NCBI RefSeq assembly: GCF_006334925.1 | Contig: NZ_VDHJ01000001.1 | Span: 124,001 to 188,000, forward strand | Length of the DNA stretch: 64,000 bases | Direction: 5' to 3' | Source of the DNA: Corynebacterium tapiri | Lineage (GTDB): Bacteria; Actinomycetota; Actinomycetes; Mycobacteriales; Mycobacteriaceae | Part shown: positions 37,620-46,698 of the stretch, in pieces | How positions within the stretch are numbered: position 1 is the stretch's first letter | How the letters are laid out: each line of letters begins with the position of its first letter | Notes under the pieces: model-generated | What the model was told of the DNA's origin: nothing | Seen by the model: the letters and a program-made list of their open reading frames with translations, nothing else | The model's database searches: none | Position numbers and translations under genes: made by a program

Positions 37620-40600
37620 ATGTCTCGTCACAGCGTCCTGGGCTGGCCAGTTCTGCGCCAGCTCAAGAATAAGGATCCGTTTGCGCGCGGTGAGTCTACG
37701 AAGTCAAAGAAGTCTCGCACGCTCGCCCCGCGCATCGCTGAAGCTGACCGCGTAGTCAAGAGTGTGTGCCCGTACTGCGCCGTTGGCTGCGGTCAGCTGG
37801 TGTACGTCAAGGATGAGAAGGTCATCCAGATCGAGGGTGATCCGGATTCCCCGATCTCGCGTGGTCGCCTGTGCCCCAAGGGCTCGGCCTCCGAGCAGCT
37901 GGTGAATTCCGATACGCGTGTGAGCGACATCCTCTACCGTGCGCCGAAGTCCACGGAATGGGTCAAGCTCGATCACGAGACGGCGATGGAGATGATCACT
38001 GATCGCTTCATCGAGGCACGTCGTAAGGGATGGCAGGACACCGACGACGACGGCAACCGGGTCAACCGCACGCTCGGCGTGGCGGGCCTGGGTGGTGCAA
38101 CCCTCGATAACGAGGAAAACTACCTGATCAAGAAGCTGTTCACCGCAGCTGGAGCGATTCAGCTGGAGAACCAGGCGCGCATATGACACTCGGCCACGGT
38201 CCCCAGTTTGGGGTCCTCGTTTGGCCGCGGCGGCGCGACCCAGCCGCTGCAGGATATGGCAAATGCGGACTGCATTGTCATCCAGGGGTCTAACATGGCC
38301 GAAGCTCACCCGGTGGGATTCCAGTGGGTGATGGAAGCCAAGAAGCGTGGCGCGCGCATCATTCACGTCGATCCTCGCTTCACCCGTACCTCCGCAGTTG
38401 CGGACAAGTACATCGGTATTCGCGCTGGTAGCGACGTCGTCCTGTTCGGTGCGTTGATCACGTACATGATCGAAAACGATCTGTGGTTCAAGGACTACGT
38501 GCTCAACTACACCAACGCCTCGACGATCGTGAACGACGAGTTCCGGGACACCGAGGACCTGTCGGGCCTGTACTCGGGATTCAACGAAGAAACCGGTACG
38601 TACGACCTGTCCTCGTGGAGCTACAAGAAGGCAGAGGGCGCTGAGCCACACGAGTGGGAGTTCGAGCGTGACGAGACGCTCGAGCACCCCAACTGCGTGT
38701 TCCAGCTGCTCAAGCGCCACTACTCCCGGTACACCCCGGAGATGGTCGAGGAGACCTGTGGCATCTCCCGCGAGGACTTTGAATTCCTCGCGCAGTCCAT
38801 CGCCCAGAACTCTGGTCGTGAGCGCACCACCCAGTTTGCCTACGCCCTGGGGTGGACGCAGCATACGCTGGGCGCGCAGTTCATTCGTGCCTGCGCGATC
38901 TTGCAGCTGCTGATGGGCAACGTGGGACGCCCAGGCTCAGGAATCATGGCTTTGCGTGGTCATGCATCCATCCAGGGTTCTACGGACATCCCCACGCTGT
39001 TCCACATTCTGCCGGGCTACATCCCCATGCCTACGGTGGGTGAGTCCTCGATCGAGGATTGGTTCGGCGCTATCGGTGATAAGCACCAGCGCGGTTTCTG
39101 GCAAAAGGGAGATGCCTACGCGGTGTCCCTGCTCAAGGCCTACTTTGGTGACGCTGCGACCCCGGAGAACGACTTTGGCTATGAGTGGCTGCCTAAGCTG
39201 ACCGGCCCTGCGTCGACCTATCACACGCTCCAGCGCATGCAAGACGGTGGTGTGGATGGATACATGGTCTTCGGCCAAAACCCGGCCGTCGCCCAGTCCC
39301 ACGGATACCTGCAGCGCACGGCCTTGGCCAAGCTGAAGTGGATGGTGGTGCGCGACTTCCAGCTGATCGAGACGGCAACCTTCTGGAAGGATTCTCCAGA
39401 GATCCTCAGTGGTGCGCTGAAGACGGAAGACATCGAGACCGAGGTCTTCTACATGCCCGCGGCCAACCACGTGGAAAAGTCTGGAACGTTCACCCAGACG
39501 CAGCGGCTTCTGCAGTGGCGCTTTAAGGCCAAGGACGCCCCGGGCGATGCCACGAGCGAGCTCGACTTCTTCTACGAGCTCGGCCAGCGCATCAAGGCCA
39601 AGGTGGCGGATTCCGACGACCCCCGCGATCTGCCGCTGAAGAACATGACCTGGGATTACGCTCTCGACGAGCACGGCGAGGTCCTGGCCGCCGACGTGCT
39701 CAAGGAGATCAACGGCTACCATCTCGCCGGCGAGAAGAAGGGACAGCTGCTCGATAGCTTCGGGCAGATGCGTAGCGACGGTTCGACCTCCGGTGGTTGC
39801 TGGATCTACACCGGTGTTTATGCCGGTGGGATCAACCGTGCTGCCAAGAAGACCCCGCGTACCGAGCAGGGAGAAATGGCCCTGGACTGGGGTTGGGCGT
39901 GGCCGATGAACCGGCGCATCCTGTACAACCGCGCATCCGCGGACCCGCAGGGTAAGCCGTGGTCCGAGCGCAAGAAGCTCGCCTGGTGGGACGAAAAACA
40001 AGGCCGCTGGGAGAGCAACGACGTGGTCGACTTCCCGCCGACCCTGGCTCCGGGTACGCACCCGGAGAAGGGTGCAGTGGGCCCGGATGCTCTGGACGGA
40101 AACGATCCCTTCATCATGCAGCCCGATGGCAAGGGGTGGCTCTTCGCGCCAACCGGCATGGTCGATGGGCCAATGCCGACGCACTATGAGCCGCACGAAT
40201 CCCCAGTAGACAACGCGCTGTACGAGCAGCAGCAGTCGCCGACCAGGTTGTTCTTCAAGGGTGCGGCAAACCTTTCGCGCCCGGAGCCTGGCCAGCCTGG
40301 TGATGACGTCTACCCGTTCGTGTTCACCACCTATCGCCTGACTGAGCACTACACCTCGGGTGCAATGTCGCGCGCGCTGCCATTCCTGGCCGAGCTGCAG
40401 CCGGAGCTGTTCTGTGAGGTCTCGCCCGACCTGGCCCAGCTGCGTGGTCTGGAGAACGCTGGATGGGCAACGATCATCTCCCCGCGTGGGTTGATCGAAG
40501 CGCGCGTCCTGGTGACTGAGCGCATGCCGCACATGAAGATCAACGGGAAGGAATACTTCAACGTTGGCCTTCCCTTCCACTTCGGTAATGGCCCTTACTC

Positions 40601-40922
40601 TCCGGCCACGGGCGATAGCCCGAACGACCTGTTGGGAATCACGCTGGATCCGAACACCTCGATCCAGGCGTCCAAGGTGGGTGCGTGCGAGATTATCGCT
40701 GGTCGTCGCCCACGCGGTGAGGACCGGTGGGAGATGGTCAAGGAGTACCAGCGGCGCGCGAACTTGAGCGAGGAGTCTGGCAATCTGCGTGTGCCCCAGG
40801 TGCTGTCTGAAGACGCAACTCGCGGTCACCGCAGTATGACGGGAAGCCCGATTACGGATCCCGCGGCTGATGATGACGCCCAGGTGGAAAAGACCAAGGA
40901 CCAGCAGACGGGAGAACTGTAG
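37620..40922 (+). CDS. formate dehydrogenase-N-type alpha subunit, selenocysteine-containing (UGA at codon 189)
   Basis: 1100 residues when the in-frame TGA at 38184-38186 is read as selenocysteine 189. Molybdopterin (bis-MGD) subunit that oxidises formate. Residues 50-90 bind a 4Fe-4S cluster (VCPYCAVGCGQLVYV...GRLCPKGSA). The residues around the TGA, NQARI-U-HSATVPSLG, align with E. coli FdnG NQARV-U-HGPTVASLA, and homology continues without shift after it (QGSNMAEAHPVGFQW, YALGWTQHTLGAQ, ALRGHASIQGSTD). A SECIS-like hairpin follows. No twin-arginine signal peptide is present, so the active site should face the cytoplasm, unlike E. coli Fdh-N. First gene of an alpha-beta-gamma operon; leaderless ATG. 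Automated callers will split it at 38186/38208. Confidence 0.95.
38187..38227 (+). promoter_or_regulatory. bacterial SECIS element
   Basis: Hairpin directly after the UGA: outer stem CGGCCA (38191-38196) with TGGCCG (38222-38227), inner GG/CC, a U-U mismatch (38200/38214), upper stem CCCC/GGGG and loop AGTTT (38205-38209). Counting the U of UGA as 1, the unpaired U is 17 and the loop G and U are 23 and 24, the positions SelB contacts in E. coli fdhF mRNA. It lies within coding sequence, as bacterial SECIS elements do. Confidence 0.85.
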
Positions 40923-41912
40923 ATGTCTAATGCATTGACAGAATCACCGCGCCACGTTGGCTATCAACCGACCAAGCGCAAGGCCTTCTTCACCGACACC
41001 TCCGTGTGTATCGGCTGCAAGGCATGCGAGGTGGCCTGCAAGGAGTGGAACCGACTGCCGGCCGACAACTTCGGTCTGACCGGTGATTCGTACGACAACA
41101 CCTCCGCTCTGGGTGCGAGCACGTGGCGGCATGTGGCCTTCATCGAGCAGAACGCCGAGCGACTGGCGGCTGCGCGCGAGTCGGGTAAGCAGCTGGTGGG
41201 CCTGGGCATGCCGAGCGTGACGCCCCACACTGACTCCGCAGCAGAGCCCGCCACCCCAGGTGACACGCAGCAGTTCCGCTGGTTGATGTCCTCGGACGTG
41301 TGCAAGCACTGCACCAACGCCGGTTGCCTGGATGTGTGTCCCACGGGTGCTCTTTTCCGCACCGAGCACGGCACCGTCGTCGTTCAGGATGACGTGTGCA
41401 ACGGCTGTGGCACGTGCGTGGCTGGTTGCCCCTTCGGAGTGATCGAGCGGCGCAGCGACGGGGGAGTGCTCAAGCGGGACTCTCGCGAAGGCGAAGACTT
41501 CACCCCGGGCGAGCACGCCCCGATCAAGAACATCGGCGTCGCTCAGAAGTGCACGATGTGTTACGACCGCCTGCAGGAAGGCCTGACCCCCTCCTGCCAG
41601 AAGGCGTGCCCGACTGAGTCGATTCAGTTCGGCGACCGTGATGAGATGCTCGCGCGTGCTCACGAGCGCGTGCGTCAGCTCCACGCGCAGGGGCGCACCG
41701 AGGCTCGGCTGTACGGTGCCAACAGCGCTGATGGCGTGGGCGGAACCGGTTCTATCTTCTTGCTTCTCGACGACCCGGAGGTCTACGGGTTGCCGCCAGA
41801 CCCGCATGTACCCACACGGGATTTGCCCGGCATGCTCAAGACCGCTGGGGTGGCAGCTTCCGCAATGGTGGCGGCCGTAGCAACCAGCTTTGTATTGGGA
41901 GGACGTCGCTAA
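40923..41912 (+). CDS. formate dehydrogenase beta (four 4Fe-4S) subunit
   Basis: 329 residues. Electron-transfer subunit with four Cys clusters: VCIGCKACEVACKEWN, VCKHCTNAGCLDVCPTGAL, VCNGCGTCVAGCPFGV and CTMCYDR...CQKACP, as in FdnH. The C-terminal helix (residues 303-325, MLKTAGVAASAMVAAVATSFVLG) anchors it in the membrane. It passes electrons from the selenoprotein to the NrfD-like subunit. ATG follows the alpha-subunit TAG directly and the TAA overlaps the next ATG, so all three subunits are translated together. Confidence 0.94.
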   Translation: MSNALTESPRHVGYQPTKRKAFFTDTSVCIGCKACEVACKEWNRLPADNFGLTGDSYDNTSALGASTWRHVAFIEQNAERLAAARESGKQLVGLGMPSVTPHTDSAAEPATPGDTQQFRWLMSSDVCKHCTNAGCLDVCPTGALFRTEHGTVVVQDDVCNGCGTCVAGCPFGVIERRSDGGVLKRDSREGEDFTPGEHAPIKNIGVAQKCTMCYDRLQEGLTPSCQKACPTESIQFGDRDEMLARAHERVRQLHAQGRTEARLYGANSADGVGGTGSIFLLLDDPEVYGLPPDPHVPTRDLPGMLKTAGVAASAMVAAVATSFVLGGRR

Positions 41913-42997
41913 TGCCCCCGCAGAACTTTGACTCCTACCGTCCACCGCAGGAACCGCGGCGTCGTGACGCAAAGCCAAAGACCAAGCGTCGTCGTCGGGG
42001 AGCGGGAGCACAGGATGGCTCCCGGGAAGAGCGGATGGTCCCGAACATCGAGTTCGAGTCCTACTACGGCAAGCCCGTGGTTAAGGCTCCGCCATGGGAG
42101 TGGCCCATCGCGGTGTACCTGTTCTTGGGCGGAGTCGCTGGTGGATCGGCCTTGCTGAGCGTAGGTGCAGAGGCCACGGGACGAGATGAGCTGCGTCGCA
42201 ATACCCGCATGAGCGCAGCGGCGGCGGCCGGCGTGGGGTCTCTGGCACTGATCAAGGACTTGGGCCGACCCCTACGCGCGCTTAACATGTTCCGCGTGCT
42301 CAAGGCATCCTCGCCGATGAGCTGGGGTTCCTGGCTGTTGGCTACCTTCGGGGCGACCTCCGTGGCCGCTGCCGCAGCCGAGCTTGACGAGGTCACCGAT
42401 CGCCGATTCCCCCTGCCGGATGCTGTTCGTACGGTGGTGCACGCTGCCTCCACTCCGATGGCAGCCGTTAATGGCGTTTTGGGCGCCCCGCTCGCGGTCT
42501 ACACCGCGGTGCTGTTCGGTGATACTTCGGTGCCGGCCTGGAATGAGGCGCGTCGTCACCTACCGTTCCTCTTCGTCTCCTCGGCGGCTGCAGCTTCCGG
42601 AGGGCTGGCGATGCTGACGACCCCGGTCGAGCAGGCCGGCCCGGCACGCGCGTTTGCGGTTCTTGGGGCAGCGGGTGACGTAGCGGCCACTAAGGCGATG
42701 CAGCGCCAGATGGACGAGGTCTCCTACGAACCCTATGAGCAGGGCGCACCCGGCAAACTTCTCCATTGGGCCGAGTACCTGGTCATCGGTGGCGGCGTGG
42801 CAGCTGCGGTAGGTGGCAAGAACCGCGTGATCGCCGCGCTGTCGGGCGCTGCACTCCTCGGGGCTTCCTGCCTTACCCGATTCGGAGTGCTGGAGGCCGG
42901 ACTGGAATCCACGAAGGATCCTAAGTATGTGATTGAGCCGCAGAAGCGTCGACTAGCGCAGCGGATGGGTGCAGGAGACTCGATCACGACCGCTTAG
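41912..42997 (+). CDS. formate dehydrogenase membrane subunit, NrfD/PsrC type
   Basis: 361 residues. A cytoplasmic head of about 60 residues, very rich in Arg/Lys (RRRDAKPKTKRRRRGAG), is followed by about eight helices. WPIAVYLFLGGVAGGSALLSVGAE is the NrfD/PsrC motif, with SSPMSWGSWLL further on. It replaces the cytochrome b subunit of E. coli Fdh-N, lacks haem-ligand pattern, and should pass electrons to menaquinone. Translationally coupled to the beta subunit. Followed by a terminator. Confidence 0.9.
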   Translation: MPPQNFDSYRPPQEPRRRDAKPKTKRRRRGAGAQDGSREERMVPNIEFESYYGKPVVKAPPWEWPIAVYLFLGGVAGGSALLSVGAEATGRDELRRNTRMSAAAAAGVGSLALIKDLGRPLRALNMFRVLKASSPMSWGSWLLATFGATSVAAAAAELDEVTDRRFPLPDAVRTVVHAASTPMAAVNGVLGAPLAVYTAVLFGDTSVPAWNEARRHLPFLFVSSAAAASGGLAMLTTPVEQAGPARAFAVLGAAGDVAATKAMQRQMDEVSYEPYEQGAPGKLLHWAEYLVIGGGVAAAVGGKNRVIAALSGAALLGASCLTRFGVLEAGLESTKDPKYVIEPQKRRLAQRMGAGDSITTA

Positions 42998-43041
42998 CCT
43001 TCTCGTGGGTGCTGTCACGCCGTAAGATTTACCCCCTAAAC

Positions 43042-43083
43042 ACCCCTGATACTGGCTGTTCATAAGCGGTATCGGGGGTATTT
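43042..43083 (+). terminator. intrinsic terminator of the formate dehydrogenase operon
   Basis: ACCCCTGATAC / GTATCGGGGGT stem (one G-U pair), 16-nt loop, followed by ATTT. Confidence 0.75.
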
Positions 43084-43193
43084 GCGTACAGAGGGCCTCT
43101 AAAACTTCTTGCTATGTGATGCGTCTTACAGTCAAAGTATGGGGTGTAACTGACCACAGGGGTGCATGTATTAGGTAAAGGAGCTCACCCACC

Positions 43194-43316
43194 ATGCTGA
43201 GTTCGTGTGTGCTCTACCAACCGGGAGCGCTCATCGTTGAGGAATCTCAGTTTGGCGCGCTGCGTCGCACCCGGCCGCATGGTGATCGCCCGCCGGTCCA
43301 GGAACCAAAGATCTAA
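43194..43316 (+). CDS. putative 40-residue leader peptide upstream of putA
   Basis: Starts with ATG ten bases behind a strong AAAGGAG and ends with TAA 37 bases before the putA ATG. Sequence MLSSCVLYQPGALIVEESQF then ...RTRPHGDRPPVQEPKI. It contains five prolines, several near the end, which would allow proline-dependent ribosome pausing. The strong ribosome binding site argues for translation; conservation is untested. It lies in a different frame from putA. Confidence 0.5.
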   Translation: MLSSCVLYQPGALIVEESQFGALRRTRPHGDRPPVQEPKI

Positions 43317-43353
43317 GCCCCGCATTCTTGTTCCTGGAAGGAGAGATCCACAC

Positions 43354-46300
43354 ATGTCCCTTGATCACCTTGTCGAGCCATCCGTCCGCCTGGGCCGCGA
43401 ATGGCTGAACCACACTGACGACTCCGCCAATAATTCAGCCACAGAGCAGCTTTCCGGCCTCCTGCGCGAGCCCGGAGGCGTTGCCTTCACCATGGACTTC
43501 GTCGACCGGGTTGCCCGCCCTGAAGACAACGGCGTGGCAGCCGCCGAGCTGCGCAAGATGCCAACCCCGCCGGCTTTCCTCGGCTCGCTGAACCGCGGGA
43601 TGATGGGGCTGGGGTCGCTGGCCAGCCACGTTGCTCCGGGCGTCGTCATGCCCCTGGCGCGTAAGCGCCTCAAGCACATGGTGTCGCACCTGGTGCTGAA
43701 CTCGGAGGGCCCCGCGCTCAACGCGCTGCTGGAGGATGCCGCCTCCAAGGGGCAGCAACTCAACCTCAATCCGCTAGGTGAGGCCGTTCTAGGAGACGGG
43801 GAGGCTTCACGACGCTCCGAGCAAACCATGGAGATCATCAACAACCCGCGGGTTACCTATGTCTCCGTCAAGGCCTCTAGCCTGTGCGCCCAGCTCAACC
43901 ACTATGACGAAGAAGGCTCCCTCGAACGGCTTAAGGAGGCCCTGCGCCCCCTGTATCGCGCCGGCCGGGACAGCGACCCGGTGACCTTTGTCAACCTCGA
44001 TATGGAGGAGTACAAGGACCTTGATCTGACGCTGCGCCTGTTCACGGAGCTGATGAGCGAGGACGAGTTCCTGGGCTACCACGCTGGCATCGTGCTTCAG
44101 GCCTATCTGCCAGACAGCGTGGCAGCGATGCACAAGCTCATCGACTTCGCGCACGAGCGCAAGCGGCGCGGGGGAGCCCCGATCAAGGTGCGCATCGTTA
44201 AGGGAGCAAACCTGTCGATGGAGCGCGTGGATGCCGAGGTCCACGGCTGGGCTCAGGCGCCGTACGCCACCAAGGCTGAAGTGGATGCGAATTACCTGCG
44301 GCTGCTGGATCTGGTCCTCACCGAAGAGAACGCTGACGTGCTGCGTGTGGGCGTGGCTAGCCACAACACCTTCACCCTGGCCTGCGCCTATCAGATTGCC
44401 CAAGAGCGGGGCGTACTGCGCCAGGTTGATGCAGAGATGCTGCAGGGCATGAGCCCGGGCCAGGCCAAGGTAGTCCACGAGGCGTTTGGTTCCCTCATCC
44501 TTTACACCCCGGTCGTGCGTGATGAGGACTTCGACGTCGCAGTGAGCTACTTGGTGCGCCGATTGGAAGAAAATGCAGCAGAGGAGAACTTCCTGCATGC
44601 GCTGTTCGCGCCGGGTGATGCTGCCATCACAGACCAGGAGGCACGATTCCGGCAGGCTATCCGCGAGGCGGCTGCGGTGAGCGCTGAACCGCGCCGCCAG
44701 CAAAACAGGCTCGAAGAGACTGGCCGCCAGGCCCCGCGTACCAGCTTCCGCAACGAGCCGGACACTGACCCGTCGCTGGAGCCCAACCGCCAGTGGGCCA
44801 TCGAAGCTCTACAGCGCGATCCGGGTGCGGTGGAGAGCCCAGAGATTAGCGATCCTGCCCAGGTCAAGAGCGCAATTGACTCTGCTCGGGCTGCTGGTCG
44901 TGCGTGGGCGCAACTTTCTGGTGATATCCGGGCAGAGGTGCTGGAAACGATCGCCGATGAGCTGGCAGATGCCCGCGGTGACCTGGTGAGCGTTATGGCG
45001 CAGGAGGCCGGTAAGACCGTTGACCAGTCCGACCCGGAGGTCTCCGAGGCCATCGACTTTGCGGTCTACTACGCCGCTCGCGCCCGGGAGCTCGACGAGC
45101 GCTTCACTCCGCATGAGCTGGTCTCCGTCGTTCCGCCGTGGAACTTCCCGGTCGCCATCCCGGTTGGCGGCATGACTGCGGCCCTGGCCGCGGGTTCGGC
45201 CGTGGTGATCAAGCCGGCTCCGCAGGTGGTGCGATGTGCAGAGGTTGCGGTGGCCGCCATCCATCGCGGCCTGCGCAAGCACGGAATCGACGAATCCGTC
45301 CTCCAGCTGATCAACGCCGATGAGTCAGAGGCCGGCAAGGCCGTGGTCACCGGCGCGGACAGCGTGATTCTCACCGGAGCCTCGGACACGGCAGCGCTGT
45401 TCCGTTCGTGGGATCCCGAGCTCAAGATCAATGCCGAGACTTCGGGCAAGAACGCCATCATTGTTACCCCGGCGGCTGATCCGGACTTGGCCGTGGCTGA
45501 CGTCATCGCCAGCGCCTTCGGTCACGCTGGGCAGAAGTGTTCGGCGGCTTCGCTGGTCATCCTGGTTGGTTCCATGGGGACGTCGAAACGCTTCCTTACC
45601 CAGCTTGTCGATGCTGCGAAAACCCTCAAGGTCGGCTACGGCACGGATCTGTCAACGCGAATGAACGGGCTTATTGAGGCGCCAGGCGAGAAGCTGCGCC
45701 GCGGGCTTACCCAGCTCGACGAGGGCGAATCCTGGCTACTTGAACCTCGCCAACTCGATGAGGAAGGCCTCCTGTTCAGCCCAGGTATCCGCACCGGCGT
45801 GAAGCCGGGATCGTGGTATCACTGCAATGAGTGCTTCGGCCCGGTCTTGGGGCTGATGCACGCCCGCGACCTCGACGAGGCCATCGAGTGGCAGAACTCC
45901 ACTGGCTTTGGCCTGACCGGGGGTATTCACTCGCTTGACGACGATGCCCTTGCCCACTGGATCGACAAGGTCGAGGTGGGCAATGCGTACGTCAACCGCG
46001 GGATCACCGGAGCTATCGTGCAGCGCCAATCCTTCGGCGGATGGAAGAACTCGGTCATCGGTCAAGGCGCTAAGGCCGGCGGTCCCAATTACGTGGCGCA
46101 ACTGGGTACCTGGAGCGATGGCGAGCTGCAGCCCATCAACGTCAGCCTGCGCCCGGACATCGAGCGCTTCTTGCGCAAGGCCGAGAGCGAGCTCGATGCG
46201 GCGGATGCTCTGTGGCTGCGCCGAGCTGCCGAGCGCGACGCTCAGGCCTGGGACCAGGAGTTCGGTCGCGAGCACGATCGAACCGCTCTGGCCAGTGAGC

Positions 46301-46695
46301 GCAATATCTTCCGCTACCGCCCGCTACTGGGTGCGCTTCATGTCCGCCTTGGCCAAGGTTGGAGCCAGCGCGACCTGCTGCGCTTGCGCATGGGGGCGAT
46401 GCTCACCGGCTGCGAGCTCGAGGTCACCAGCGCCCTGGACATTCCGGGAGTAACCACGCTCAGCGACGAGGAGTTCTCCCGCACGCTCTCGCAGACACCG
46501 GGCCAGCGGGTGCGGACTTTGGGATCGGTCGCAGACGAGGTGTACCGCGCTGCTGCGGAGTCAGGATCCGTCATCCTCGATTCGCCAGTGCTTGCCGACG
46601 GCCGCCGCGAACTGCTGCACCAGCTCCTGGAGCAGGCCGTTTCGGTGACCTCGCACCGCTTCGGCGTGCTGCGCACGGTCGCGCATCTGGACTAG
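43354..46695 (+). CDS. putA: bifunctional proline dehydrogenase / glutamate-semialdehyde dehydrogenase
   Basis: 1113 residues; oxidises proline to glutamate. Residues about 130-450 form the FAD-dependent proline dehydrogenase barrel (VSVKASSLCAQLN, FVNLDMEEYKDL, IKVRIVKGANLSMER). Residues about 520-980 are the P5C dehydrogenase with VPPWNFPVAIPVGG, KINAETSGKNAII and the catalytic Cys in GHAGQKCSAASLVIL. No N-terminal ribbon-helix-helix domain, so it is not an autorepressor. ATG 43354 sits behind GGAAGGAGAG; the in-frame extension to 43207 is discarded because it overlaps the leader ORF and has no ribosome site. Confidence 0.95.
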   Translation: MSLDHLVEPSVRLGREWLNHTDDSANNSATEQLSGLLREPGGVAFTMDFVDRVARPEDNGVAAAELRKMPTPPAFLGSLNRGMMGLGSLASHVAPGVVMPLARKRLKHMVSHLVLNSEGPALNALLEDAASKGQQLNLNPLGEAVLGDGEASRRSEQTMEIINNPRVTYVSVKASSLCAQLNHYDEEGSLERLKEALRPLYRAGRDSDPVTFVNLDMEEYKDLDLTLRLFTELMSEDEFLGYHAGIVLQAYLPDSVAAMHKLIDFAHERKRRGGAPIKVRIVKGANLSMERVDAEVHGWAQAPYATKAEVDANYLRLLDLVLTEENADVLRVGVASHNTFTLACAYQIAQERGVLRQVDAEMLQGMSPGQAKVVHEAFGSLILYTPVVRDEDFDVAVSYLVRRLEENAAEENFLHALFAPGDAAITDQEARFRQAIREAAAVSAEPRRQQNRLEETGRQAPRTSFRNEPDTDPSLEPNRQWAIEALQRDPGAVESPEISDPAQVKSAIDSARAAGRAWAQLSGDIRAEVLETIADELADARGDLVSVMAQEAGKTVDQSDPEVSEAIDFAVYYAARARELDERFTPHELVSVVPPWNFPVAIPVGGMTAALAAGSAVVIKPAPQVVRCAEVAVAAIHRGLRKHGIDESVLQLINADESEAGKAVVTGADSVILTGASDTAALFRSWDPELKINAETSGKNAIIVTPAADPDLAVADVIASAFGHAGQKCSAASLVILVGSMGTSKRFLTQLVDAAKTLKVGYGTDLSTRMNGLIEAPGEKLRRGLTQLDEGESWLLEPRQLDEEGLLFSPGIRTGVKPGSWYHCNECFGPVLGLMHARDLDEAIEWQNSTGFGLTGGIHSLDDDALAHWIDKVEVGNAYVNRGITGAIVQRQSFGGWKNSVIGQGAKAGGPNYVAQLGTWSDGELQPINVSLRPDIERFLRKAESELDAADALWLRRAAERDAQAWDQEFGREHDRTALASERNIFRYRPLLGALHVRLGQGWSQRDLLRLRMGAMLTGCELEVTSALDIPGVTTLSDEEFSRTLSQTPGQRVRTLGSVADEVYRAAAESGSVILDSPVLADGRRELLHQLLEQAVSVTSHRFGVLRTVAHLD

Positions 46696-46698
46696 GCG

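Noticed and set aside
38184-38208. Apparent split of the formate dehydrogenase into two genes or a nonsense-mutated pseudogene
   Set aside because: The frame is unbroken on both sides, flanking residues match the Sec site of FdnG, a SECIS-like hairpin follows, and the full Sec machinery is encoded nearby.
38937-40829. 630-codon minus-strand open frame opposite the formate dehydrogenase alpha subunit
   Set aside because: Composition (His/Arg/Val-rich, no motif) is that of an antisense shadow, and the sense protein is conserved throughout.
43207-43353. N-terminal extension of PutA from 43207
   Set aside because: It has no ribosome site, is Arg-rich and unconserved in type, and overlaps the leader ORF in another frame; the ATG at 43354 has a strong GGAAGGAGAG.
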